Of a DNA stretch of 64,000 bases, positions 30,263 to 41,970 are shown in pieces. The position numbers and the translations under genes were made by a program. The stretch lies in the NCBI GenBank assembly GCA_963971305.1, contig OZ020303.1, positions 20,085,184 through 20,149,183 of the forward strand. Reading direction: 5' to 3'. Each line of letters begins with the position of its first letter. Within the stretch, counting starts at the first letter, position 1. Source of the DNA: Arcuatula senhousia. Taxonomy: Eukaryota > Mollusca > Bivalvia > Mytilida > Mytilidae. Under the pieces are notes generated by a model. The model saw nothing but the letters and a program-made list of their open reading frames with translations, searched no databases and was not told where the DNA came from.

Positions 30263-30659
30263 TTATAGTTATATTTATTTCTATTATATGTCAATGTGTA
30301 GGAACATGTGGGATAATCCTTACCCGAGGTAGCCAAGTCGATAAAATTTGACTAAAACCCGACTAAATTTGCTAATGGTGAAGATAAGTGTTAGCGGATT
30401 TTAACTCTAGGTTTGGCTTTCAGAAGAAGGGGCAGGATTATATTTTTACACATAACTGTAACTAATTAACTCTATCTAGATTTCTTAATTATATCCCTAT
30501 TTGAAAAATGTTTGATGTCCTATGGTCTTAACTTTTTCAATCTTACGACATTCGAATGGGATGAGGACATAAGACCTAAGGTCAAATAAGTTTCGATAGA
30601 CGGTGAAAAACGGAAAGGTGTACATAGTTTTACCCAATGAAAGATAGACCGAGGCTTCT
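30263..30659. other. Spacer, nothing recognised
   Basis: No repeat or frame that I can assign. Confidence 0.35.
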
Positions 30660-30812
30660 CAAACCAACGAATCAGTTTAGAGACGTCAGGTTATAATGCG
30701 GATAACCTGACCGCAAACGTGTTGGGGAAAATGTCACGCTCCTCGCATGTTTAAAGAACCCCGCTGCAGGTCTTAATAAGAGTAGGACCCGTAGGATCCA
30801 AATGCAGGAGGT
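30660..30812 (+). mobile_element. SINE-B internal fragment
   Basis: ACGTCAGGTTATAATGCGGA through CGTAGGATCCaaATGCAGGAGG. Both element ends are absent; element H starts immediately after. Confidence 0.85.
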
Positions 30813-32366
30813 TAAGCAGGATGAGCTATTGTCATCACTTGGCGTCTGTCGTCCGTCATCTGTAAACTTTTAAAAATATTAACTCCCCTGACACCATAAG
30901 TCCAATTGCAACCCAACTTGGTATAGTTATTCATTAGAATTCGGTGCTTAGAACTGATGTGGGGATTTTTAATTCGTCGTAAAACATGGCCGCCGTGGCA
31001 AAAAATAGAACATAAAGGTAAATTGCAGATTTTTGCAAATAACTCAATAACGGCTACCGATATCATATTCTGGGTTAAGTAATTAGCACCTGTAGATCTA
31101 TCTACCCTGAAATTTTGAAGAAAATCCAACAACTCGTGTAAGAATTACGACCCTTTTTGTGATTTTTTTTGCAAATTTTTCTCCTGTTTAGCTCAATATC
31201 TTAAATCTATACAAGATATTTGAGAAATTTAAATTGCACATTGTTAAGCACATCCAGATCTACAAAATATTAATAGGGTCAACGTTGTAGGACCTTTCCT
31301 TATGGTATAGGAGTTATTCCCTTTAGAATGTCAAAATAGAGCATTTTCACAGCATTTCCTTATTACATTGAAAACATTAAATCAAATCCTCTGACTGATT
31401 AAGTCCAATTGGTTGTTAATTAGAAACTGTTGTGAGGATTTTTATTGGTTGTAAAACTTGGCCGCCATGGCTAAAAATAGAACATAAGGTTGGTTAGTTA
31501 GTAAGTTATTGCTTTACTACCAAGCAGCACGATTTCGGCTATATCCGGTGAACATGAAATGATAATGAAGTGGAGGAAATGGGGACACAAGGCCAATCGG
31601 GTAGGAGAGTTTTGACTGCCACTGGAAAAAGGAGTGATGGGTAGGGACGGGAAATAAAGCCTCCTGCATGAGAACTCTTACCGAGATAGAACATAGGGAA
31701 TCTTGCAGTTTTTGCAAATAACTCAAAAACGATTTCTGACAGAAAACAAAAGTTACCAGCACCTCAAGATCTACCTTCCCTGAAATTTTGAAGACCCAAC
31801 AACTTATGTAGGAGTTATTGCCCTTATTGTGGTTTTTTTGCAAATTTGCACCTATTACATGTAAGCTCAATTTCTTAATGACTATATAAGATATATGAAA
31901 AAATTAAATTGCATATTGTTAAATTCATCAAGACCTACCTGCCCCTCACATTTTGAAGAAGATCCAACAACTCATAAAAGAGTAATTGCCCTTTAATCTT
32001 GACTTTTATGAATAACGCACTTTCAAAAATGTATAAGGCTCAATATTCAAAAATCTATATGAGATATTAAGAAATGTATTGTTAAGCACATCATGATCTA
32101 CAAAATATGTAATTAGGTCAACATTGCTATACGGTTCATTTTAGTGGTTATTTCTCTTAGAATGTTGAAGGAAGAAAATAATTAAAAAGGTTTCAATTGC
32201 TAAAAAATTACTCTGCACAATCTTTACTAAATTAAGTTAAACAATATCTTCAGATGACTCCCTTATTAAACTTATGATCCTTTCAATGTCAAATAGATTT
32301 TGCCTAAGAGCCTATACTTCAGGCACAAATGTCAGTGAGCGATTCAGGCTCCTGGGAGCATCTTGT
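30813..32366 (+). mobile_element. Element H, near complete, interrupted by SINE-B
   Basis: Starts GATGAGCTATTGTCATCACT and ends GTGAGCGATTCAGGCTCCTG. It contains two diverged internal repeats of the block 'TGGCCGCCATGGCTAAAAAT' ... 'CAAATAACTCAA' ... 'ATCCAACAACTC'. The reverse-orientation relative is 37443-38677. Non-coding in both copies. Relatives are common in bivalve genomes in my experience. Confidence 0.75.
31488..31685 (-). mobile_element. SINE-B, 5' truncated, 10-bp target duplication
   Basis: The AACT tail is at 31490-31504 (minus sense), and the element is cut 5' at CTCGGTAAGAGT. ATAGAACATA stands at 31477-31486 and 31686-31695, splitting the element H phrase AAAAATAGAACATAGGG. 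This is direct evidence for target-primed, 5'-truncating retroposition. Confidence 0.93.
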
Positions 32367-32525
32367 TCCAAATGACAGTCAAAACTCTTTACCCCGATTG
32401 GCAATGTGTCCCCCTTTCCTCCACTTCGTCATCTTTCATGTTCAATGAATTACCCCTTTTATTTTTATCTCCCGGAAACAGTCGAAATTGCACTGCTTGT
32501 TAGTAAAGCAAAAACTATTTAGCCA
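32367..32525 (+). mobile_element. SINE-B 3' fragment
   Basis: GACAGTCAAAACTCT through ATTGGCAATGTGTCCCC and 'GTTAGTAAAGCAAAAACTA', following the end of element H. Confidence 0.8.
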
Positions 32526-32696
32526 ACTGTTTACGACTGTAGCTTTAAGCGCTGCTAATTGTTTTATGTTTATTTGCTGCAATGGATCAACGTGGCCCTA
32601 TAGTAGATAAAAAGAAGCGCCATTGGAATCCATGCTACATGTATGAATGGCGAGAGAAAATGATGCAAATACACACAGGGGAAAACGCAATATATG
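32526..32696. other. Spacer, nothing recognised
   Basis: No repeat or frame assigned. Confidence 0.35.
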
Positions 32697-33152
32697 TTAA
32701 GGTTCATGTATACATTTACCTTAAAATGTCTCAATTTTAGATCGATTTACAGCAAAGACTGCATATAGAATTAAAAAATAAACCGTAGTAGATATAATAA
32801 ATTCTAATTGATAATATTTTCATGGTTAATTCTGTATTTTTTCAGTTTTGCTTTTTTCCGTTTTGAACACAGCCGATTTTAGGTGAATTTCACGTGGCCT
32901 CAATTAAATCTCATGCGACAGTTGATTATAATTTAACTACAAGTGTTCACACAAACATGTCATTTGGGAGGTACAATAGGAATATTTTGACCTTATTCAA
33001 AATCCATTTTGAATCTACGCTATCTTCACCTTGAAAAAAATGTGTAAATATAATAAGGTGTGTTCATATCTAGGTTCTACTTTATGCCGTTTTGCTGTAC
33101 ATATACTAAGATTTTCTCCAAAAAAGGTTCAAACTGTTCTGATGAACCTTAA
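32697..33152. mobile_element. 456-bp palindromic MITE with TTAA ends
   Basis: TTAAGGTTCATGTATACATT at the left and 'CTGTTCTGATGAACCTTAA' at the right. The interior follows the 8221-9419 element without its insertions (GACTGCATATAGAATTAA, ATATCTAGGTTC). TTAA lies at 32697-32700 and 33149-33152. Confidence 0.88.
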
Positions 33153-34272
33153 GATTCATCTTTTCACTTCGAAAAAAAAAAAATGACTGATACTTTACGT
33201 CTTTTTCAGTCTAAGTGGAGCCTCAACTACACATGCAATTGCTTTATAAGGCGTATCAGCGTCTAGATAAATAATGTTTGCATAAACTTTAAGTATTTTA
33301 TACGTGCACACTTGATCCGTTTTGCCGTGGCATTTTCTTTGCGATATTATAGCCATATATCAACAATGCCCTGTCATTTGGCCTCATCGTGCAAAGTAAT
33401 TTCATTATTGGTGTTACTAAATCAACCAACAATCTGTTTCATGGAAGGTTATTTAGGGGTAATTCATGCTTTATTAAAAGAACAATTTGAACGGAAAGAT
33501 AATGAACAGAGAAAACAACAAAAGTAATCTTGTAAAATGAAAGAGAAATGATCAGCGATTTTTAGGCAAGCGCCAGCGAAGCCTTATGGAGTCTATAGAG
33601 TAGTGATGATTTTCGCGGTTTTTTTTTCTGTCTAGACGGAGTGATTTTCCTGCATCCAGACTGGAATAAAATGCTTTATTTTCTATATTACTTTTCAATA
33701 TTTGTTAACATGATATACACTTCTATAAATCTCAATTTTTATTGGCATTTTATATGACCGGCACAAGTTTTATTTATTCCTTTGCATCTTTCATGACGAA
33801 CTTTTTAGTTAAAGGCGATAGAATATACATTATGTATTCATCTATTAATTGATTGGTTCGTATAAATATTTCTCTCATTTGATTGGTCAATGCATGGATT
33901 CAGATTCTAGCTTCACCATTCATAAAATCAGAACAAAATACACATCATTGGGACGAGTGCATTTTAATCGAAGGGGTGTTTCAATCGATACCGTTTTTAC
34001 ACGTGTGCAATTGTGTTCATTAACTTTAAATTTGAGGGCATCTGCATGACGATCCTTTCTTCGCTCACCAAAATTAATAATTCGCAAACATTTTGAACAA
34101 CATACTTTAACAGAGAATAAATCTATTATAGTTCTTATATATTTCGCTTGCCTTTAAACGCTTTAGCGCTTTGATTATATCTAGAGGCTGCTGTAGTTTA
34201 TAAGTCGTACATCGACTAGAAAAATAGGTCAACTATCTACCATTTTATTCGAAGTGTAACCTTGAACCTTAA
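33149..34272 (+). mobile_element. Family-D TTAA element, complete
   Basis: Its left TTAAGATTCATC shares the TTAA that ends the previous MITE; the right end is 'CGAAGTGTAACCTTGAACCTTAA'. The left arm carries AAAATGACTGATACTTTACG and 'CCCTGTCATTTGGCCTCA'; the right arm carries 'TTTGATTATATCTAGAGGCT'. Ends differ beyond the first ~20 bp, so it is not a simple palindrome. Short frames inside have no recognisable product. Confidence 0.75.
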
Positions 34273-34379
34273 ACATGCGTTTTCAAAACTACACCTTACG
34301 TTATATGTTTTCATATGACAAACGTATGTTGAAGATGAGACTTCTCCACTTGTATGTTATAAGGTTTGTCAAGGTCAAT

Positions 34380-34455
34380 GGTTTTCTCCGGGTATTCCGG
34401 TTTCCTCCACAAATGAAATGCCTAGGTGCGTTAAACACCAACACACACATGTTTT
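34380..34455 (+). repeat. 'TTTCTCCGGGTATTCCGGTT' repeat fragment
   Basis: GTTTTCTCCGGGTATTCCGG followed by TTTCCTCC and 'CGTTAAACACCAACACACAC' is a phrase widespread in marine invertebrate interspersed repeats. Only a short part is present. Confidence 0.6.
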
Positions 34456-34769
34456 AGAAAAAATAAAGTAAAATCGTTTTAAATGAATTTGCGATTCATA
34501 TCTCACATTTAAAATTCAAAGTTAAGTTACCAAATGTTGACATATGTTTCTTATATGTTAACTTACGTTTTCAAACATATGTTTATCATATGGGCACCAA
34601 AACGTTTTGTGAACATATGTTTGGAAAACAAATGTTAAACAAAAACTTTCATATTGCAAAATCCCCTGCATAGCTAGCGCTTTTTATACAATTTTTGGCA
34701 TGGCGTGACCATCAATAATATACGTCACATGTCATTATACCTTCAAGTCCTTAAATATTAACAATTGCA
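34456..34769. repeat. ACATATGTTT-rich stretch
   Basis: CATATGTTT and its complement recur at 34300-34325, 34543, 34579 and 34613, forming imperfect hairpins. No gene recognised. Confidence 0.5.
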
Positions 34770-35150
34770 TGCTTCGAAAAGTTTCTTAGCTTATATGTAC
34801 TCACAATAAAACATTAAGTACGATTATACTATTTATGATGTAGAATTAATGATAAATCGATAAGCACAAAGCGCATTGCATCTATTCTGCAATTAAAGTG
34901 GCAGGTGATTAATTTCAAAAACAACTTGAACGTTCTGATAGTAGACAATGAGGTATTTTGTTAATGTTTCTCGTCTATTGAATCTTTTTTGATAAAATTT
35001 GTATCAGATAATGAAATGTTGTCTAATTCGATCGGGAGCTTGATGTGTTAAATTGATGAGTATCAGCCACTGGTATAAGCCCAGTGGGAGTGTAATGATA
35101 AATGAAATAACTGTTTAATTCTTTCGATCGAAATCAAGAAAAACTTAGAG
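34770..35150 (+). repeat. Dispersed repeat N, copy 1
   Basis: Aligns with 41600-41970 in the same orientation: CAATAAAACATTaAGTACGA, 'TTCTGCAATTAAAGTGGCAG', AACTTGAACGTTCT, 'ATAGTAGACAATGAGGTATT', and GCCCaGTGGGAG. No terminal structure or coding frame. It may be the end of an unidentified element. Confidence 0.7.
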
Positions 35151-35279
35151 CTTGAAAACATTTAAGCAGTTTCTTGATGTTTTTGTAAGAAAATATAAGC
35201 AATATAATATATATAATACAATATAATATGTTTTGTATTATTTATTTTAAATAAGATACATTATTAGTTTCAATTATTT

Positions 35280-35586
35280 TTAAGCCTGATGCAGTTCTTG
35301 GTAAATAAGAAAGTACATTGCAAAACTAAAGTATAAGACCAAGTGCACCTGACTTCCAGAAGAGTTAGAGCAAATTATCAGAACCAATTCATCAGTTGTC
35401 TGCGTTGGAAATGCCCTCTTTGCTTTTTTATATATTTGCAACGGATGGGTGCTCACAATGCCTGTAAGCAGGTTGCCGTTTTCAAAGGTTCTTGTCAACC
35501 ACAATCTCCTGCGCATATGCCATATTCACTCCGTATCACCAAGCTTCAGACTCTAATAAGGAGATTGTGTAAACCCGTGCTTGTCT
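35280..35586. other. Possible fragment of a coding sequence, unassigned
   Basis: The minus strand 35516-35280 is open and reads 'RLWLTRTFENGNLLTGIVST' and 'IYKKAKRAFPTQTTDELVLI'; the plus strand is also open. Neither is recognised, no splice signals are clear, and it has no second copy in the window. Low confidence that it is a gene. Confidence 0.2.
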
Positions 35587-35587
35587 T

Positions 35588-35936
35588 TTTTATACCCCGC
35601 CACACGAAGTGGCGAGGTATTATGTTATACCCTCATTTTCTTCCGGTGTCTTTCCGTCCGTCCCCGAAGGTTTCCGGATGATAACTTGAAAATTCGTCAA
35701 GGGATTTTAATAATATTTTGCACAGCTGTTAAGTATAATGAAATACAGGTCATGTTCAATTTTCACGATGATCCAAAAATGCCACTTTGTAAATTTTCAA
35801 AATTTGAAAATGAAGAAATTTTCTGGTCTAAGAAAGAAAACTCATTTCTTTTCTGTCTCTTTATAGATGTATAGTGTATACAGTGTAGTATACAAATATA
35901 TTAAACTATTGATGAATATCGTGGCGGGGTATCATT
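35588..35936. mobile_element. Hairpin-led element K relative with inverted ends
   Basis: Starts TATACCCCGCCACACGAAGT followed by GGCGAGGTAT (hairpin), then CTTTCCGTCCGTCC. It ends ATATCGTGGCGGGGTATCAT, complementary to the start. About 350 bp, non-coding. Confidence 0.75.
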
Positions 35937-36344
35937 TAATGTCCCATTAGATGCCCTATTTTTAATTATTGTTTCTTTATATTCAGCCGTAGCAAAATTT
36001 ACCGTCTGGAACTTTGTTGTAATTTTTATTTCTTACTAGAAGTTACTGTGTCAAAGAAGGCTGTAACGACTTAGCTGTAGCTGTTGCCTGTTAATGAGAT
36101 GTAGAGTGACACGTTCCGTTTAACTTAAACTTCAATAGGAACGTTCAAAAATAGTTGAGACGCTTATTAATTCCCAGTGCAAAACCCACCTAGCCGAAAG
36201 GTTTAAAATGGTCCATGTTATTTATTCGGTATTTAAATAAGGATCGACAATCATGTAATTTCAAATAACCAGAAACAAATTGTGGACCTTTTACCCTATA
36301 ATATCTGGTGGTTTCCCGTGCAAAAACATTGAGGCTTAGCCTTT
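35937..36344. other. Spacer, nothing recognised
   Basis: No repeat or frame assigned. Confidence 0.35.
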
Positions 36345-37120
36345 AAGTAAAAACTGCTTACTCTTTCGGAGCACCGTCCTGTATGGGGCCCAGGAGGTGA
36401 ATAGGTCCGCAGCAGAGCCTACAGCTTGTCGTAAGAGACGACTAAGTGTCTTGGGATTCGGGATTCTGACATTTGGTTAGTACTCAGCCAACAGATCGAC
36501 CAAGTGTAACACTTGTTTGGCCAAAAATCTCTTAAATGGAAATGATTTACTTGACTAATCTTGCTTGCACTGCACTTGCTAGTTGTTCAGTAGTGTAATA
36601 GTTCGAGTTCAATTTCAGTAGTTTATTTTCAAGGCCGATCCGGTACGGAAACCATGGCCGCTTCCAATAGTGGGTCAATGTGTGTAGAGAGTACCATGCT
36701 TCATGCATGCAAAAGACCCCCATTGTGGTCTGCCAAGTAGTGCACTATATAGGCTAAATTTTCTGCCACTACCCACCCTTCCACTGTACCTGTGATCTTC
36801 AAAATTAACCGTTCCTTCGTTTCCCTACCCCATCCCCATATTTCATTTCTCATCATCATTTATCATGAGCACCGTTTTCATGCTCATCGCCTTTAAATAA
36901 CTTTTCATAGCGTTGCAAGGTGGTTAATACAAACTCACCCACACACCTTCGGAGCCCAAGAGTTCACTCTTGTTACGACTTGAGTTGGCGTAATTAATTG
37001 CTATTCAAGTTTTGCCTGTTTGTACGTGCTGTTCTCGATCGTGTTTTTTCTTTGCCTTTTCGGACTTTTGACATTCGGATGCCCGATTGGTACCTTCTTG
37101 CTTCTTTCATTTAAAAGCGT
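36345..37120 (+). other. RT-element 3' tail split by SINE-A
   Basis: 36345-36375 (AAAAACTGCTTACTCTTTCG) and 36948-37120 ('CTTCGGAGCCCAAGAGTTCA', 'GACATTCGGATGCCCGATTG') are the two halves of the tail described at 3661-3955. Confidence 0.8.
36376..36947 (+). mobile_element. SINE-A with internal foreign segment and target duplication
   Basis: Worn head TCCTGTATGGGGCCCAGG; ends CACCCACACAC. TTCGGAGC flanks it (36365 and 36948), within TTCGGAGCACC/TTCGGAGCCCA. Between about 36519 and 36645 unrelated sequence replaces the normal middle. Confidence 0.85.
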
Positions 37121-37442
37121 TCAGCACTACCTACTCCTTCAACAGCACTTAATATATACTTTTGCAATGTAATGAATTTTGTTCTTCAGTTTTCGCGTGT
37201 AGATAATACTCAATGTTTTTAGCGCTCATATTTAGAAAACTAAATTTATTTACCTCAAAATATGCGACAACAGATTCTACAAATCATATTTTGTCCCCCA
37301 ATAAATCTGCAATACAGTTAATATATAACGTTCCTCATGAATGAAATAATCTCTTTTAAATTTTCCGTTCTAATTGAGGCAAAGATTTAATGATTAAGAC
37401 TTAACTTGACAGTTTCTTGGCATTAATTGGTTAATTTAAGTT
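37121..37442. other. Spacer, nothing recognised
   Basis: AT-rich sequence before element H. Confidence 0.35.
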
Positions 37443-38677
37443 CAAGAGGCTCCAAGGATCCTGAATCGCTCACCTGACATATGTGCTTTAAGTAAAGGTT
37501 ATAAGCAAAATCTTTTTTGACATTGAAAGGGTCAGAAGTTTAATAAGGGGGTCATCTGACAATATGGTTTAACTTAATGTGGTAATGATTGTACAGAGTA
37601 ATATTGTAGCAGTTGAAACCTTTTAATAGTTTTCTTTCCTTCAACATTCTAAGAGGAATAACCTCTAAAATGCACAGTATTACAATCTTGACCTTATTTC
37701 TTATTTTATAGATCACGATGTGCCTAACAATATGAAATTCACATTTCTTAAATATCTCATATAGATTTTAAGATATTGAGCTTAAAACATTTTTGTAAGT
37801 GCAAAATTCATAAAAAATAAAATAAAAGGGCAATAACTCCTACATGGGTTGTTGGATCTTCTTCAAAATGTCAGAACTGATAAATCTTGAGGTGCTGATC
37901 ACTTTAGTTCTCAATCGATATTATAAAATCTGTCACCGTTTTTGAGTTATTTGCAAAAAACTGTGATTTTCCCCTATGTTCTAGGTTTAGTCACAGCGGT
38001 CATGTTTTACGACCAATCAAAAATCCCCAAATCAGTTCTATACGCCTAATGCTAATAAACAACTATACCAAGTTTGGTTTCTATTAGACTTAAAGTGTCA
38101 GAGGAGTTAACGTTTACAACTAATGAGGAAATGCTGTGAAAATGCTCAATTTTGACATTCTAAGGGCAATAACTCCTACAAGGAAAAGTCCTACAACGTT
38201 GACCCTTTACATATTTTGTAGATCTTGATGTGCTTATCAATATGCAATTTAAATTTCTCAAATATCGTATACAGTATTTAAGATATTGAGTTTAATAGGT
38301 GCAAAATTTGCAAAAATATCACAAAAAGGGCAATAACTGCTACATGGGTTGTTGGATTTTCTTCAAAATGTCAGGGTAGGTAGATCTTTAGGAGCTGAAC
38401 ACTTTTACCATGCCAGAATTTTGATATCTTTAGCCGTTTTTGTGTTATTTGCAAAAAAAATGCATTTTACCCCTATGTTCTTCTTTTAGCCATGGCGGCC
38501 ATGTTTTACGACGAATTTAAAATCCCCACATCAGTACTAAGCACTGAATGCTAATGAACAGCTATACCAAGTTTGGTTGCAATTGGACTTATGGTGTCAG
38601 AGGCGATAATTAATGTTTTAAAAAGTTTACGGACGACGGGCGCCAAGTGATGACAATAGAGGGTCAGGTGAGCTAAA
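37443..38677 (-). mobile_element. Element H, minus strand, near complete
   Basis: The right end reads, on the minus strand, 'TTAGCTCACCTGACCC' and ATTGTCATCACTTGGCGCCC; the left end reads GTGAGCGATTCAGGATCCTT. Two internal repeats of about 500 bp each carry GGCCGCCATGGCTAAAAG-type phrases. No coding frame. Confidence 0.8.
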
Positions 38678-38699
38678 AATTGGAAAAAGGGACGTTTTC

Positions 38700-38900
38700 G
38701 TGTACTGCCTTTGCATACCTATAAGTTTATATAAGTGGCCGTTGTGTACTGATCAAGGATTGTTTTCGAAATTAATACCGTCTACGATTAGATTATTAGT
38801 TTTAAATCGTGTCTTCTTTTACTCTTTTATCTTTCTCTTAAAAATGATCACACGCAATGTGAAAATAAACACAACCAAATATCCCAGATTATGCGTACAT
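38700..38900 (+). repeat. Dispersed repeat M, copy 1
   Basis: Aligns with 45065-45235: 'TTTGCATACCTATAAGTTTA', GTACTGATCAAGGATTGTTT, AATATCCCAGATTATG. Both copies lie just upstream of other repeats. Class unknown. Confidence 0.7.
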
Positions 38901-39320
38901 AATTGCTTTATTTCCAGGCAGTGGAAATTTGGTTATATCTAGGGACATGGTCGGGATGATGAAATAAACATGAAAGTAGAAATGGGCTAGAAACACGATG
39001 GTATTATGGTAAGCGAGTTCAACCTGCACTGGAAAATAGAGGGAAGGAAAAGGTCAGACCATTCACCAACTTTAAGGTGTAAGATGACTCTACTTTAACA
39101 GAAATTTGCGAGAAACTTTGAACGACAAGGTAACCACTATGGTTTGTAAGGTTTCTGATTGCCACCAGAATGCAAGATGACAAGTTTATGGTAAGCAATT
39201 AAACAAAGGAGGAACATATTAAAAGTAACTTTGTTGGTAAAACGGCCTGACCTGATAGGTTACGTGGTGCTCTTTTATAGAATTTTAACGCTAAGCTGTT
39301 TTTGCCCTGATTTTCACGAC
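38901..39320 (-). mobile_element. SINE-B, very degenerate
   Basis: The minus-strand order of SINE-B phrases is still traceable: AATTGCTTTATTTCCAGGCA, CACTATGGTTTGTAAGGTTT, AACGGCCTGACCTGAT and ACGCTAAGCTG. Many substitutions. Confidence 0.6.
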
Positions 39321-39629
39321 CGAACCAATCCCTTCCATGGGTTCACTCTGTTAGAAATATATATAATCTATAGCTAGTTTTTCATTACTTCTTTACAGCT
39401 GTGAGTGTGTTTGGTCTATTTTTCGTATACTGGTCCCCTGACTGCGTTGCAAATAGGGCGACTCGGATGTGCGCCCTTGATGCAAACGTCGCCATGCCAT
39501 TATACAGAAACAACTGACCATATTGATTAACCATGTGCGAAAATGCAATGATCATACATAGAAAAAAAATAACAAGGACTTTAATAGTCAATTAAACTAC
39601 CTTATCAGTCCCTCCATTTATAAGTTTAC
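39321..39629. other. Spacer, nothing recognised
   Basis: No repeat or frame assigned. Confidence 0.3.
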
Positions 39630-40300
39630 ATCATCAAGGATGTTCGCTTTATATGAAAATTAAAAGGATTCAAATTTGATGCCTTAAATCAAAAGAAAAG
39701 CAAATTATTTTGATAAGTTCGTGACCTCGTTTTTAAGAAATTTCACGTTTAAATTTTGGCGGAAAAAAAAAGGTTTCCGCTGATTTTTTCGTAGGTGAGC
39801 ATTAGCAATATATAGCTGTTAAAACCCATAACAGAATAAAAAGGGTTTGATAAAACTTTGTTTATCGCGACTTTATAATAAATTTAAGACCTTGATCAAT
39901 AAAGGTAATAACAAAATTACCGATCTAGGAGAATCAATCTCAAATGTCCATAAGACGAGACAAAACAAGGAATACATACCGGAAAAATTGAAGATCGCAA
40001 TGGTCCTGACTTGATACAGGCATTTCAAAAGAAATCGTGGGTTAAACCAGGTTTTAAGACGCGCCAAACCTTTCTCTTACATTGCAATCTTTGGGTCCGG
40101 TAGTTATACAAAACCCAACAGGTTTGTGATGATATATTAAGGATGCTAAGGTGATCATCTCAGTACTAAAGAAAATAGGGGCTCTTGGGCAAACAAATGT
40201 ATCCTATTTTGAATTAGGTCCCTGCAATGAAAAGTGGCAGAGAAAACTTTTACGACAAATTTCGGCAATTGACCAGAAATCTCGAAAATTGATAAAGTCG
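39630..40300 (+). mobile_element. Family J relative with nested bivalve repeat
   Basis: CAAGGATGTTCGCTT at the left and CAATTGACCAGAAATCTCGA at the right match 19566-20706. 39920-40175 inside it is a copy of the 'GGTCCTGACTTGATACAGGC' repeat. Confidence 0.55.
39920..40175 (+). repeat. 'TCCTGACTTGGTACAGGC' repeat, copy 1
   Basis: Aligns with 46350-46590: ATCTCAAATG, GAAGATCGCAATGGTCCTGA, 'GGCATTTCAAAAGAAAT', 'TTAAACCAGGTTTTAAGACG' and ATGCTAAGGTGATCATCTCA. The family is one I associate with mussel and other bivalve sequence. Confidence 0.8.
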
Positions 40301-41287
40301 GTAAACAGGAATTAGTTATCCAACAGACATAATTTCAATACTCGCTATCAAGGACATACTGAAGCCATATAATAAATTTCAAGCCAATGTAGTTGCTCAG
40401 AAAAACTTTTACGAAAATTTTCAACAACTGACCAGTCGTTAAACAAGAAGTAGATATGCGACAGACTTAACTTTGATACTTGCAATAGAAGACCTCATAC
40501 TGAAGCCAGATACCAAATATTCAAGTCACTGTGATGTGTAGCTGTTGAGAAAACTGTTACGAGAGTTATGTTGCAGACGGACAGAGGTAAACAAGTATAA
40601 GATTTAACTACCGATGGAAAGGATAGGAGCATGTTTACCTACTGTATACGAGCTCCGTTACAAAACCAAAATACAAATACCATAAGGGACATGAAACCGT
40701 TAATTTGGTAATGTTGAATATGCATATTTTAAGGAGTAACCTTTTATCAGCAGCATTTGAATCAAAAACCAAAAACAATGAACGAAAAGTACTCAACAAC
40801 AAAATGTTCGAATAGGAAAGCCAAATCCAGCACTAAGGATATCGACCATTCACAGCACAAGGAAAGAAGCATGGTGCTTTATACAATTTTGAATTTAACT
40901 TTCAAAAAATTCATTGACAAACAAATTTCAAAATTTATTTGTAAATTCGGTCAGACAAGTGTGTCCAGGCTTGTGATTCTGGTGACGACTGAAATAGTTC
41001 CTTAAACATGGAAGGCTATGCATATAAAATTTTCCAGAAACGGTTAACGGCGAGGTTTTCTGTAAACATTGTCGGACGACACGAAACCAACTCATTTTTG
41101 TTGTTGTGTGGGCAAAGTGGTGCTTTTAAGTCGACTCAGCTGACGAGCTAAGCCCCGATACTGGTTTAGTTTTTAGCTATAAATGGACCATATATTTTTT
41201 TTCAAAAATATAAAAACTTTTTAATGTTCTGATAATTGTTGCAATATTCCCCACATGGAATAAAACAAACAATCAATAAATCAATGC
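40301..41287. other. Diverged short tandem pair and spacer
   Basis: 40301-40600 holds two ~150-bp diverged repeats (CATACTGAAGCCATATAATAAAT / 'CATACTGAAGCCAGATACCAAAT', ACAGACATAATTTC / ACAGACTTAACTTT). The open frame 40757-41005 is Lys/Ser/Thr-rich with no recognisable domain. 41090-41155 resembles a worn SINE-B 5' end on the minus strand. Confidence 0.4.
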
Positions 41288-41565
41288 TGGGATGAGGAAA
41301 CCCTGACAGCAATTTATAGTGGTGTACTGTGTCGTAAAAAATGTCACGTTCGTCGCATGCTAAAGAACCCTGTTGCAGGTGTCGATAGGAGAACACCCCT
41401 AAAATCCTTCTGATCATTACCATCCCTCCCATTTTCAGTGATAGTCAAAACTCTCCTATCTATATGGACTTTCATTCTCTCCATTGCATCACGTCCGTTT
41501 TATCTTCCTTTTTATGTTCATCTCTTCCTGATATAGCAGCACTCGCGCTACTTGGGATTGCAGGA
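41288..41565 (+). mobile_element. SINE-B fragment
   Basis: GAAACCCTGACAGCAATTTA through AAAGAACCCTGTTGCAGGTG to 'CTACTTGGGATTGCAGG'. The head is absent and the tail is worn. Confidence 0.8.
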
Positions 41566-41599
41566 ATGTGTTTTTTACAGATATTATACAAAAAAATGA

Positions 41600-41970
41600 C
41601 GAATAAGATCTTAGCTGGTATTAACTCAAAATAAAACATTTAGTAGTATTATGCTATTAAAAGATGGAAAATTAATGATAAATCAATACTAATGTAAGCA
41701 CCATGAACATTGCACCCATTCTGCAATTAAAGTGGCAGCTGTTTTATTTACAAAAAAAAAAAAACTTGAACGTTCTTAATATAGACAATGAGGTATTTTA
41801 TAGATGCGTTGTATATTGTATCTCTCATGGTTGTATATTTGTACCCGTTAATGCAGTGCTAGCTGTCTCGATTGATTGTAGGCTTGGTGATTGAACTGAG
41901 GAGTATTAGCCCGGTGGGAGAGAACTTCCATCGAAAACAGATCGGAATCAAGAAAACTAAGTCATTAGAA
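41600..41970 (+). repeat. Dispersed repeat N, copy 2
   Basis: Homologue of 34770-35150. The order of blocks is kept, with the ATTCTGCAATTAAAGTGGCAG phrase at 41719. Confidence 0.7.

Noticed and set aside
35280..35681. Host gene exon on either strand
   Set aside because: Open on both strands, no recognisable domain, no supporting splice sites; kept only as a low-confidence note.
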